In this document: one piece after another, positions 8,098-16,483 of the stretch
How the letters are laid out: the number at the start of each line of letters is the position of its first letter
Numbering within the stretch: position 1 is the first letter of the stretch
Source: Sphingopyxis sp. OPL5
GTDB taxonomy: Bacteria > Pseudomonadota > Alphaproteobacteria > Sphingomonadales > Sphingomonadaceae
DNA: 64,000 nucleotides
Assembly (NCBI RefSeq): GCF_003797775.2
Contig: NZ_CP060725.1
Span: 1,916,001-1,980,000 of the forward strand
Direction of reading: 5' to 3'
Position numbers and translations under genes: made by a program
Notes under the pieces: model-generated
The model's database searches: none
What the model was told of the DNA's origin: nothing
The model's input: the letters and a program-made list of their open reading frames with translations, nothing else

Positions 8098-8450
8098 GCA
8101 TCATCGTCGCGGGGGGTGACGATCAGCGGTTTTATGGTGCGCTCGAAACCGCAATGGCCGCGACGGCGCTGGGATCGCCCACCCGGATTTTCCTGCAGGG
8201 CGAAGCGGTCGCCTTGCTCCGCGAACGCGTGTCGGCCACTGGCGACGCCCCGCGGGAGGCGGCCGGGATGCCAGGTCTCGCGCCGATGATCGAGGAAGCA
8301 GCGGCAATGGAGATCGAGTTGTTCGTTTGCCAGTCGGGGATGGCGCTGGTCGGCCTGACAGCGGAGGAGATGGTGCCGCAGGCCAAGGCGGCGGGGTTGG
8401 TTAGCTTTCTGCGCGAAGTAGGGGCGGGCGACCGGTTGGTGGTATATTGA
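8076..8450 (+). CDS. DsrE/DsrF-like sulfur-relay protein
   Basis: This 124-residue protein (MPDVPGLSIIVAGGDDQRFY...) has the alternating alpha/beta pattern of the DsrE/TusD fold, with the active-site-type cysteine in IELFVCQSGMALVGL. Such proteins pass persulfide sulfur or bind small ligands. The ATG at 8076 overlaps the preceding E1-like gene by 22 nt, so the two are probably translated together. No terminator is obvious; the next gene is convergent and begins its stop codon 6 nt later. Family assignment is by pattern, not search. Confidence 0.75.
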   Translation: MPDVPGLSIIVAGGDDQRFYGALETAMAATALGSPTRIFLQGEAVALLRERVSATGDAPREAAGMPGLAPMIEEAAAMEIELFVCQSGMALVGLTAEEMVPQAKAAGLVSFLREVGAGDRLVVY

Positions 8451-8456
8451 TCGTCG

Positions 8457-9182
8457 TCACGGATTCTCGCACACCTTGATATCTTCGGGCGCCGGCCGCT
8501 TGCCGTCGGGGACGAAGCGGGCGAGATAGCCGCCTGCATGCTGCTTGTCGTCGTAGGACAGCAGCTTGTAACCCACCGCCTCGAATTCGCAGACGAGCAG
8601 GCGGAACGGCGTGCCGTGGTCGGCGATCGGGCGGTCGCCATCGACGACGAGCACCTGTCCGCCCGCGCGCAGCGCCGGGCGGAGCCGCCACAGGAAGGCG
8701 TAGGGCTCGCCGATCTCGTGATACATATGGACCATGAAGACGCGGTCGAAGCTGGCGGCGGGGAGGCGCGGATCGTCGACCGCGCCGAGCTTGATCGAGA
8801 CATTTTCGAGCCGTTCGCGCGCGATACGATCGGCGAGGCGCTCGATCACCTCGGGCATGATGTCCTGCGCCAGCACGCGCCCGCCGGCACCGACGCGCTG
8901 GGCGAGGCGGACGGTGTAATAGCCGTCGCCGGCGCCGATGTCGGCGACGGTCATGCCGGGACGAACGTCGGCCGAATCCATCACATCCTCAGCCTCGTTA
9001 AGCCGGTCGCGTGCCTCTTCGGTCGACCATTTGGTCGAAACGGTCGGCGCGACCGGGCGGTCGGCGGGCGGGAAGTCGCGGGCGGTCTCGGTGCGGTCGC
9101 TATCGCCCTCCCACGGCGCGTCGCAGCTGCCGAGCAGCGGCAGCACCACCAGCGCGGCGAGCAGGGCGGCGCCGCGGATCAT
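8457..9182 (-). CDS. SAM-dependent methyltransferase, predicted lipoprotein
   Basis: The 241-residue protein starts [20 protein letters not shown], a lipoprotein signal peptide with Cys20 as the probable lipidation site. A class I methyltransferase domain follows: motif I VADIGAGDGYYTVRLA near residue 90, then DRVFMVHMYHEI. A methyltransferase outside the cytoplasm would lack its SAM supply, so either these are now non-catalytic folds or the signal is read differently. Proteins of this design are frequent in sphingomonads, but I know of no assigned substrate. The ATG shares a base with the prfB stop, so it is translationally coupled to prfB. Confidence 0.75.
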   Translation of the reverse strand: MIRGAALLAALVVLPLLGSCDAPWEGDSDRTETARDFPPADRPVAPTVSTKWSTEEARDRLNEAEDVMDSADVRPGMTVADIGAGDGYYTVRLAQRVGAGGRVLAQDIMPEVIERLADRIARERLENVSIKLGAVDDPRLPAASFDRVFMVHMYHEIGEPYAFLWRLRPALRAGGQVLVVDGDRPIADHGTPFRLLVCEFEAVGYKLLSYDDKQHAGGYLARFVPDGKRPAPEDIKVCENP

Positions 9183-10309
9183 CAATCGATATCCTCGACC
9201 TCGACCTTTTCGCCGGTCACCTTCTGCGACAGGGCGGCGGCCATGAACGGGTCGAGCGCGCCGTCGAGCACGTCGCCGGGGGCGGTCGATGTGACGCCGG
9301 TGCGGAGGTCCTTCACCAGCTGATAGGGCTGGAGGACGTAGGAGCGGATCTGGTGGCCCCAGCCGATTTCGGTCTTGGCTTGATATTCGCCCGACGCCGC
9401 GGCTTCGCGCTTCTGCAGTTCCGCCTCGTACATGCGCGCCTTGAGCATGCCCATCGCGGTCGCGCGGTTCTTGTGCTGCGAACGGTCGTTCTGCGACGCG
9501 ACGACGATGCCGGTCGGGATGTGGGTGATGCGCACCGCCGAATCGGTGGTGTTGACGTGCTGGCCGCCCGCCCCCGAAGCGCGATAGGTATCGATCTTGA
9601 GGTCGCCCTCGTTGATCTCGATGTCGATATTGTCGTCGATCACCGGATAGACCCACACCGACGAAAAGCTAGTGTGGCGCCGCGCCGAGCTGTCGTAGGG
9701 CGAGATGCGGACGAGGCGGTGGACGCCGCTTTCGGTCTTCGAATAGCCATAGGCATTCTCGCCCTTGACCAGCATCGTCGCCGATTTGATGCCCGCCTGT
9801 TCGCCCGCCTGATATTCGACGAGTTCGACCTTGAACCCGCGCTTTTCGGCCCAGCGGCTGTACATGCGCTGGAGCATTTCGGCCCAGTCTTGGCTCTCGG
9901 TGCCGCCGGCGCCGGCGTGGACCTCGATATAGGCATCGTTGGCGTCGGCCTCACCCGCGAGCAATGCCCGGATCTTGTCTTCCTCGGCGCGCGCGGCGAG
10001 TGTCGCGAGGCTCGCGACCGCCTCGTCGACCATTGCCTCGTCGCCTTCCATTTCGGCAAGTTCGATCAGTTCGGCGGTGTCGGCGCATTCGGTCTCGATC
10101 GCGCGCGTCGCGGTGATCGCCTCGTCGAGGCGGCGGCGTTCGCGCATCACGTCCTGCGCGGCACGCGGATCGTTCCACAGGGTCGGGTCCTCGACCTTGG
10201 CGTTGAGCTCGTCGAGCCGCCGCACCGCGCGATCCCAGTCGAGAAAGCGGCGCAGCAGCGCCAAGGCGGCGCCGATCTTGTCGATATGGTCCTGCGCTTC
10301 GGCGCGCAT
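9182..10309 (-). CDS. prfB: Peptide chain release factor 2
   Basis: This 375-residue RF2 recognises UGA and UAA. The GGQ motif ([11 protein letters not shown]) sits at residues 248-250 and triggers peptidyl-tRNA hydrolysis. The anticodon-mimic tripeptide is S203-P204-Y205, where E. coli has SPF. No programmed frameshift is present: the frame reads straight through [18 protein letters not shown], where the E. coli gene has its internal stop. The gene lies 73 bp downstream of mrcA on the same strand and overlaps the lipoprotein gene after it. Confidence 0.97.
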   Translation of the reverse strand: MRAEAQDHIDKIGAALALLRRFLDWDRAVRRLDELNAKVEDPTLWNDPRAAQDVMRERRRLDEAITATRAIETECADTAELIELAEMEGDEAMVDEAVASLATLAARAEEDKIRALLAGEADANDAYIEVHAGAGGTESQDWAEMLQRMYSRWAEKRGFKVELVEYQAGEQAGIKSATMLVKGENAYGYSKTESGVHRLVRISPYDSSARRHTSFSSVWVYPVIDDNIDIEINEGDLKIDTYRASGAGGQHVNTTDSAVRITHIPTGIVVASQNDRSQHKNRATAMGMLKARMYEAELQKREAAASGEYQAKTEIGWGHQIRSYVLQPYQLVKDLRTGVTSTAPGDVLDGALDPFMAAALSQKVTGEKVEVEDID

Positions 10310-10382
10310 GTCCTTGCTCCTGAAAATATGTTGGTCACGCCCTTACGGCCTGCGGAGCCGAAGGGGAAGAAGGCGCGGCGGG

Positions 10383-12905
10383 TCAGATGATGCCGCCGCG
10401 ATCCTCCAGGAAGTCACTGTCGCTGCGCCCGCCCCTGCCCTCGCTGACCGGCGCATCCTGTCGCTTGGCGGCCTTGGCAGGCTTGATTTCCTCTTCGCGG
10501 ATCGTCCGTCGCGGTTCGCTTTCTGGCTTGAAAGCCTCCCAGATGATCGACGCCTTGGGGTCAGTGCCCGGCCAGCTGCCATAGACGCGGCGGCCCGACT
10601 GGCGGTCGATGCGCACCATGCGGATGCCCTTGGGCGCGGTGAAGGGGATCGGTTGGCGATCGTCGAGCGCGACGAGCGCGAAATCCTTGAAGATCGGCGC
10701 GGCGAGGCTACCGCCCTGGGCATAGCCGCCCATGTCGCGCGGCTGGTCGTAGCCGATATAGACGCCGGCGATGACGTCGGGCGACCCGCCGACGAACCAG
10801 ACGTCCTTGGGCCCCGAGGTCGTGCCGGTCTTGCCGAACAGGGGCACCCCGAGGTCGCGCAGGCGAACCGCGGTACCGCGCTGGACGACGCCTTCGAGCA
10901 TATGGACGACCTGATAGGCGGTAAGCGGATCCATCAGCTGCTTGCCCGTCTTGGCAAAGCGGGGCATCGGACGGCCGTCCCAGTCCTTTTTGTTGCAGCC
11001 CTCGCACGCCTTCCAATTGGCGGGAAAGATCACCTTGCCACGGCGGTCCTGGACATAGTCGATCACGCGCGGCTTGAGTTCGCGACCGTGGTTGGCGAGC
11101 ATTGCATAAGCGTTGGTGATCTTTTCGACCGTCGTCGAGCCGGCGCCGAGCGCGGTCGAGAGATAAGGTTCGTGCTCGCCGATACCCATGGTGCGGATCG
11201 TGTCGACGATCGGTTCCATACCGACCTGGCTCGCGGTGCGCACCGTCATCAGGTTACGCGACTGTTCGAGGCCCCAGCGCATCGTATGCTCGCCCGAACC
11301 ACCTGCGCCGCCGAAGTTGCGGAAGCATTTGTTGCCGAAGCGCGCGCCCTGATAGACACAGAAAGACCCGTCGACGATCATCGTCGCGGGGGTCATGCCA
11401 TTGTCGAGCGCGGCAGCATAGACGAAGGGCTTGATCGTCGATCCCGGCTGACGTTCGGCCTGTGTCGCGCGGTTGAACGGCGAAAGGCGGACGTCGAAGC
11501 CGCCCTGCATCGCATAGATGCGGCCCGAATGCGGGCTTTCGACAATCATTCCGCCCGATACTTCGGGAATGTTGCGCAAGCCATAGACGCCATTGCCCGT
11601 CGCCTTGACCGCGATCATGTCGCCCGGGCGCATCGCCGAGAAGGCGCTGCCGCCGGTCTTGCGATAACCGAGGCTCGCGGCGCCCGCCGGCAGGGTGCCC
11701 GTCGTGCCGTCGGCGAAACCGATGCGTGCTGCGGCAGCGCTTTTCGACAGCACCGCGGCGATGCGCCAGCCGTCGTAATCGATGCCAATGAAGCTTGAGG
11801 CGAGGCGGCTTTGCCACTGGTCGTCGGCCTCGATCGTCGCGATCGGTCCCGACCAGCCTTTGCCCGCGTCGTAGCGAATCAGGCCCTTGCGCAGCGCGCT
11901 GGTCGCCGCCGCCTGCATCTTGCCGTTATAGGCGGTGCGCACCCAGAGGCCGCCGGCATAGACGCTGTGCGGCCCATCCTCGGCGGTCTCGCCGAATTGG
12001 GCCATCAACTGGCGCCGGGTTTCTTCCATATAATAGCCGCCGACCTGCGCGATCGCGCGGTTGCCCGTTTCGCTGAGACCCAGCGGCATCGCGCGCGCGG
12101 CATCGCGCTGCGCGACGGTAATCCATTCGTTGCGGAACATTTCGCCGAGCACGAAATTGCGCCGCGCCAGCCCCTCGGCGGCGAAGCGCGACCGGCCGTA
12201 TTTTTCGGGCGCCTTGGGCAGAATGGCAAGGAAGGCCATTTCGTGGAGCGCGAGCTGATCGACATCCTTGTCGAAATAGGCGCGCGCTGCGGCCTGGACA
12301 CCAAAGCTGCGACGGCCGAGCGGGATCTCATTGAGGTAGAGTTCGAGAATCTGTTCCTTGCTCAGCGCACCCTCGATACGGCGCGCGAGGATCAGTTCGC
12401 GAATCTTGCGGCGATAGCTGAGCTCGTTGCTCAAGAGCAGGTTCTTGGCGACCTGCTGGGTGATCGTCGAAGCGCCGACCGGCCGACCGCTGTTCGTCAT
12501 GTTGGTGACGATCGCGGTAGCGATGCCCGGATAGTCGATGCCGCCATGGCTGAAGAAGGTCCGGTCCTCGGCGGCGAGAAAGGCGCGCACGAGAAGCTGC
12601 GGATATTCGCTATAGTCGAGCTGGACACGGCGTTCGCGGGCGTAGCTGTGCACCGGCGCGCCTTCGGCATCGCGGACCATCGTCGGCAGCGGCGGTTCGT
12701 AATCGCGCAGCTGGTCGACCGAGGGCAGGTCGCGCGCGAAAATCAGCCAGATGAGGAAGAGCCCGAGCAGGCCGACACACGCCAGATAGCCGAGCCAGCG
12801 GAACCAGCGGCGCGCCCACATGGTGCGAAACCAGCCGAAAACGGCATTGCTGTCGCGGCGCAGGCGCAGGCGCAGGCGGAAATTGGGCGGACTGTCGGCG
12901 ACCAT
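10383..12905 (-). CDS. mrcA: Penicillin-binding protein 1A (bifunctional transglycosylase/transpeptidase)
   Basis: This 840-residue class A PBP polymerises and cross-links peptidoglycan at the inner membrane. One membrane anchor lies near residue 40 (WLGYLACVGLLGLFLIWLIF). The GT51 domain has AAEDRTFFSHGGID and STITQQVAKNLLL; the transpeptidase has the nucleophile Ser489 in GSTIKPFVYAAALD, SRN in EQSRNLMT and KTGTT. A charged disordered tail ends the protein (DSDFLEDRGGII). prfB follows, and the amidase gene lies upstream beyond a decayed locus. The combination fits a cell-wall cluster. Confidence 0.96.
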   Translation of the reverse strand: MVADSPPNFRLRLRLRRDSNAVFGWFRTMWARRWFRWLGYLACVGLLGLFLIWLIFARDLPSVDQLRDYEPPLPTMVRDAEGAPVHSYARERRVQLDYSEYPQLLVRAFLAAEDRTFFSHGGIDYPGIATAIVTNMTNSGRPVGASTITQQVAKNLLLSNELSYRRKIRELILARRIEGALSKEQILELYLNEIPLGRRSFGVQAAARAYFDKDVDQLALHEMAFLAILPKAPEKYGRSRFAAEGLARRNFVLGEMFRNEWITVAQRDAARAMPLGLSETGNRAIAQVGGYYMEETRRQLMAQFGETAEDGPHSVYAGGLWVRTAYNGKMQAAATSALRKGLIRYDAGKGWSGPIATIEADDQWQSRLASSFIGIDYDGWRIAAVLSKSAAAARIGFADGTTGTLPAGAASLGYRKTGGSAFSAMRPGDMIAVKATGNGVYGLRNIPEVSGGMIVESPHSGRIYAMQGGFDVRLSPFNRATQAERQPGSTIKPFVYAAALDNGMTPATMIVDGSFCVYQGARFGNKCFRNFGGAGGSGEHTMRWGLEQSRNLMTVRTASQVGMEPIVDTIRTMGIGEHEPYLSTALGAGSTTVEKITNAYAMLANHGRELKPRVIDYVQDRRGKVIFPANWKACEGCNKKDWDGRPMPRFAKTGKQLMDPLTAYQVVHMLEGVVQRGTAVRLRDLGVPLFGKTGTTSGPKDVWFVGGSPDVIAGVYIGYDQPRDMGGYAQGGSLAAPIFKDFALVALDDRQPIPFTAPKGIRMVRIDRQSGRRVYGSWPGTDPKASIIWEAFKPESEPRRTIREEEIKPAKAAKRQDAPVSEGRGGRSDSDFLEDRGGII

Positions 12906-12999
12906 CGTGAGCAGCCTCTAAAGCGTGTCCGGGCGAAAGGGAAGTATGGTTGCGGTGGGGTGCATGTTACCCCGCCGACCCGCGGTAGGGCCGGTCATG

Positions 13000-14010
13000 T
13001 CACCGCGCCCTGCCCCTTGCTCCCACCGGCCAGATCGCGACCAGAGTCTCGTTCTCGACGACATGATAATGGTCGTAGAGATTCACCGTCGGATCGCAGT
13101 GCGGCACGGTGAGCGTGACCGGAGCGCCGGGCGCAAGCGTTTCGCAGATGCCGGGCGCGATCAACGCGGCATGTTCGTCGCCCATGAAGGCGAAAAAAGC
13201 CGTTTCCGGCGCGCCGCGCCGGACGACCGCGACGCCGCCGTCAGTGGACAAGGCTTTATAACCGGCGTCGATGGTGACGAGTCCCGAATGCTTGGCGCTG
13301 ACGACGCGGGCGTCGACACCCAGCGCAGTTTCAAAGGGGACGGTGCCGTCGCCGGTGAGGTCGCAATCGAGATATTGCTTGTCCATGAAGACATAGCTGC
13401 CCACCTGCAATTCGGTGAAGACCGCAAGATCGATGTCGATGCGATGGGTCCCGGTGCCCGATCCGGTGACGATTTCGGGCGCGAAGCCAGCGTCGGTCAG
13501 CGCGGCGATGACAGCTTTCAGATAGGCAGCGCGCTCCCCGATCGCGACGCGGCGGTCGGCAAAGCCTTCGATATGCTGCCGCGACCCGCAGTAATATTGC
13601 ACGCAGCGGTAGTGCAGATTCGGGAGGATCGCGACCGCCCGGGCGAGCGCCACCGCCGCTTCGGGAGAGGCGACGCCGGCGCGTGCGATGCCAGGGTCGA
13701 TGTCGATGACGACATCGAGGCTGGTTTCGAGCGCCACATTGATTCGTCCGGCAACGGCGGGATGGTCGATGACCGTCATCAGGCCCTCGGCCGTCCTCGC
13801 GAACGCCGCCAGCCGTTCGATCGCGCGCGGCGCAGCAACCGGCGAGGTGATCAGGATGCCGGTGATGCCGCCGTCGGCCAGCACCTCGGCTTCGCCGATC
13901 TTGGCGCAGCAGACCCCGGAAGCGCCCGCCGCGAGTTGGCGCCTGACGATATCGACGCTCTTGTGGGTCTTGGCGTGAGGGCGCAGGCCGACACCATGCG
14001 ATGAAAGGCT
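13000..14010 (-). pseudogene. D-threonine aldolase/D-serine dehydratase (DSD1)-type gene lacking its 5' end
   Basis: The frame from about 14010 to the TGA at 13000 reads HGVGLRPHAKTHKSVDIVRR, then GVCCAKIGEAEVL, and ends in the metal-binding PHCDPTVNLYDHYHVV. This is the alanine-racemase-fold, PLP-dependent D-threonine aldolase family. PHAKTHK contains the PLP lysine and is intact, but the roughly 45 residues that normally precede it are missing. Upstream in this frame the sequence is out-of-frame remains of another gene. An ATG at 14130 keeps the frame open but gives an unrelated N-terminus. I judge it a remnant; a functional product cannot be excluded. Confidence 0.7.
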
Positions 14011-14530
14011 GGGACAACAGCCGCTCGATCTCGGTCGCGATGCCGAACATGCCGCGCGACAGACGCTGCGCTTGAAACAGGTCGGCGTCGGTGCCGGCAT
14101 CACACCATCGCGCTTCGCCGTCGGCGCCAATCAGGCGGAAACCGCGTGCCATCGTCGACAGATTGCCGAGATCGACCCCGGTGCCGTGGGTGCCGGTCGC
14201 CATCGCGCCCGCGAGCGACTGCGGATTGACGTCGCCCTGGTTGGCGAGCGCGAGTCCTTCGTCCCACAGCGCGGCGGTCAGCCGCTTGATACTCCAGCCC
14301 GCCGGGATGCGCGCGGTCTGGCGGTCGGGGGCGATGGCGATCCGGCCCGGAAGCGCATCGAGATTGAGGATCAGTTCGTCGCTTGCGCAGAGCGGCATGA
14401 AGCTGTGGTCGGCGCCGGTGGAACGGACCTTGGTGGCGGTGCGGACGCGCTGCGCGAGTTCGTCTTCGCTTTGCGGGCGGGTGGCGGCGACGGGCGCGGC
14501 GACGCTGCCCGATCAGTTGCTCCAGCCCAT
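14005..14530 (-). pseudogene. FAD-dependent sugar-lactone-oxidase-type gene: nonsense codon and 3' deletion
   Basis: An ATG at 14530, with GGGGAG upstream, opens MGWSN, then TGA at 14515-14513, then SGSVAAPVAATRPQSEDELA in the same frame. The family expects Trp at the stop (WSNWSG), so TGG to TGA is the likely lesion. Downstream the frame shows the FAD-binding signatures RSTGADHSFMPL and QSLAGAMATGTHGTG of the gulonolactone/D-arabinono-lactone oxidase family. Homology ends near IERLL at about 14020, after about 170 of the usual 430 or so residues, where the D-threonine-aldolase-like frame begins. Two independent lesions make this a clear pseudogene. Confidence 0.8.
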
Positions 14531-14591
14531 ATTTCTCTCCCCTCAGCTTGCGGCGAAGCTGTCGGGGCGGGGGATGATGGTCAAATGAAAT

Positions 14592-15860
14592 TTACGGGAG
14601 CAGTGACGCGATCTGGCGCGCGAAGTGGATCTGCACCGCGTCGCGGACGCCGCGCGCGACCTTTTTCTGGCCCGCCGCCGAGCCGAGGAATTCGGCGTCG
14701 CCCTCGTTCGAGATGAAGCCGGTTTCGAACAGGACCGACGGCGTGTCGGGCGCCTTCAGCACTACGAACGACGCGAAGCGATGCGCGGTGGTGCGAAACT
14801 TGACGTCGTCCGACGCCTCGCGCTGGAGCAGGCGGGCGAAGTCCGACGCGACGTTCATCGTCTCACGCTGCGTCAGGTCCAGCAGGATCGACGACACGTC
14901 GCTGCTGTGCGCGCCAAGATCGACGCCGTTGATGATGTTCGCCTTGTTCTCGCGCGCCGCGAGCCGCGCCGCTTCGCGGTCGGAGGCGACTTCCGAGAGG
15001 GTGTAGATCGACGCGCCGCTCGCCTGCTGGTTTTCGGCGGCGTCGGCATGGACCGAAATAAACAGGTCGGCCTTCAGTCGACGCGCGATGCCATAACGTT
15101 CCTCGAGCACCAGATAGCGGTCGTCCGAACGGGTGAGCGCGACGCGAACGCGGCCCGAGGCGATCAGGTCGTCGCGGATCGCGCGCGCGATGCCGAGAGT
15201 GATATCCTTTTCGCGCTTGCCGCTGTGCGGGCTGATCGCGCCCGGATCGTGCCCGCCATGCCCGGCGTCGATGACGACGAGCGGCAGGCGCGGATTGTTC
15301 GGTCCCTCAATCTTCGGCAGCGCAACCGCGGGCTTCGCCTTGCCGATCGGCACGGTCACCGAATAGCGTTTTTCGGGCGGTTTGGCGCGGAACTGCGCCG
15401 GCGGCTGAAGCTGAACGCGGGGCGCGCGCGAAGCGCGCTGGAACTCGTCCGCCGAGACAGGACTCAGCTGGAACGAGAGGCTGCGCCCGTCGGCGGCGAA
15501 GCGCGCGTTCGAGACGAGGGCCGGCCGGTCGAGGTCGAGCACGACGCGCGCGGTGTCGGGGCCTTGCTGGCCCTGGCGGACGGTGCGCACGAACCCCGCC
15601 CCCTGCGGCGAACGCCCCGCCTGCGCACCCGCGATGTCGAGCGCGATGCGGTCGGGACCCGCGAGCAGCAAAGTCGACGCGCTGGCGACAAAATCGTCGA
15701 AACGTACCGTCACCTCGCCGCCCGTGATCTCGATCGCGCCGATATTGCCCGCCAGCACCGCGGGCGTGGCCATCAGCGACGAGAGGAAGAGCGACGCGAG
15801 AAGCATGGGACGATTATGCCGCCGGGCAGGACGATTGGTCCAGTATTTATCTGAAAGCAT
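14592..15860 (-). CDS. N-acetylmuramoyl-L-alanine amidase (AmiC type)
   Basis: The 422-residue exported amidase cleaves the peptide from muramic acid during septum splitting. A signal peptide (LLASLFLSSLMATPAVLAG) precedes an AMIN domain (about residues 40-150). The zinc-dependent Amidase_3 domain follows, with VVIDAGHGGHDPGAISPHSG, ISVHADAA and SVLFETGFISN. The start at 15860 is chosen for AGGTGG six bases upstream and for a positively charged n-region; ATGs at 15806 and 15881 are alternatives. It is divergent from rne. The neighbouring mrcA also acts on peptidoglycan. Confidence 0.93.
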   Translation of the reverse strand: MLSDKYWTNRPARRHNRPMLLASLFLSSLMATPAVLAGNIGAIEITGGEVTVRFDDFVASASTLLLAGPDRIALDIAGAQAGRSPQGAGFVRTVRQGQQGPDTARVVLDLDRPALVSNARFAADGRSLSFQLSPVSADEFQRASRAPRVQLQPPAQFRAKPPEKRYSVTVPIGKAKPAVALPKIEGPNNPRLPLVVIDAGHGGHDPGAISPHSGKREKDITLGIARAIRDDLIASGRVRVALTRSDDRYLVLEERYGIARRLKADLFISVHADAAENQQASGASIYTLSEVASDREAARLAARENKANIINGVDLGAHSSDVSSILLDLTQRETMNVASDFARLLQREASDDVKFRTTAHRFASFVVLKAPDTPSVLFETGFISNEGDAEFLGSAAGQKKVARGVRDAVQIHFARQIASLLP

Positions 15861-16483
15861 CCAAGGCCACCTGCGGGTCATCACGATGAACCGGTCATTA
15901 GGGATGCCGCGTCAAGTCAGGGTGAAAGGGCAGGGTTAACCAGCGGTTTAGCATGATCGGGCGGAAGGCACGCCTTGCCGCGGGCTTTGTCATGCCCATA
16001 TTTTTCCGGTGCTTGGCTGTTGCCGTTCGATGACGCCGATGCTAGCACCCCGAACGCTGACGGTGTCATTGCCTGACCCGTCGGGCCTTATGCGGGGAAC
16101 GCGCCCAATCGGTACCGGATCACGGACCGGACGGCGGCTCTCCCCCGGTGCCCGACAATCCAGGCCTGGCAACCTGCCGTCGGCCCACCCGGATGCCCGG
16201 GCAGCGAAGGAAGATCAGCCGCTGGTCGATTCGCGCTGGCCGGTCATCCGCTAAACAGGTTGATGCCGCATGAGGCTTGCCATGCCCTCTTTCACCCGCG
16301 ACGCAGGCGCTTTCGCGCTTGCCGTCGCTCGGGCGGAAGACCGCATGCGCGTCCACGACCGGACGCGGGCCGCACAAGGCAATAACGTCTTTTTTCCATT
16401 GAACCCTTTCGACCGCAGTCATCCCGTATGGATGGCCGCGGCCTTTTTTGTTGGCGCGCCGCGGCGCGCCTGGAGTGATAATA
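15861..16483 (+). promoter_or_regulatory. Long intergenic region, probable structured rne 5' leader
   Basis: These 623 bases between the amidase and RNase E genes hold no convincing gene. Several stems are visible, for example GCGTCC/GGACGC around 16349-16366. Near the rne start, GGCCGCGGCC followed by six T (16434-16449) looks like a terminator, and the 18-nt palindrome made of two GGCGCGCC copies around GC (16453-16470) ends just before the GGAG ribosome site at 16472. RNase E genes are commonly autoregulated through their leader; that this one is so regulated is inference. Confidence 0.5.
16434..16449 (+). terminator. Terminator-like hairpin or attenuator in the rne leader
   Basis: The palindrome GGCCGCGGCC is followed directly by TTTTTT, 35 nt before the rne ATG. 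The stem has almost no loop, so it may act as a pause or RNase-sensitive site rather than a full terminator. Confidence 0.4.

Noticed and set aside
13000..14130. Intact 376-residue D-threonine aldolase starting at 14130
   Set aside because: The first roughly 40 residues of that frame are the out-of-frame remains of the adjoining oxidase gene, rich in Cys/Arg/Ser and unlike the family N-terminus.
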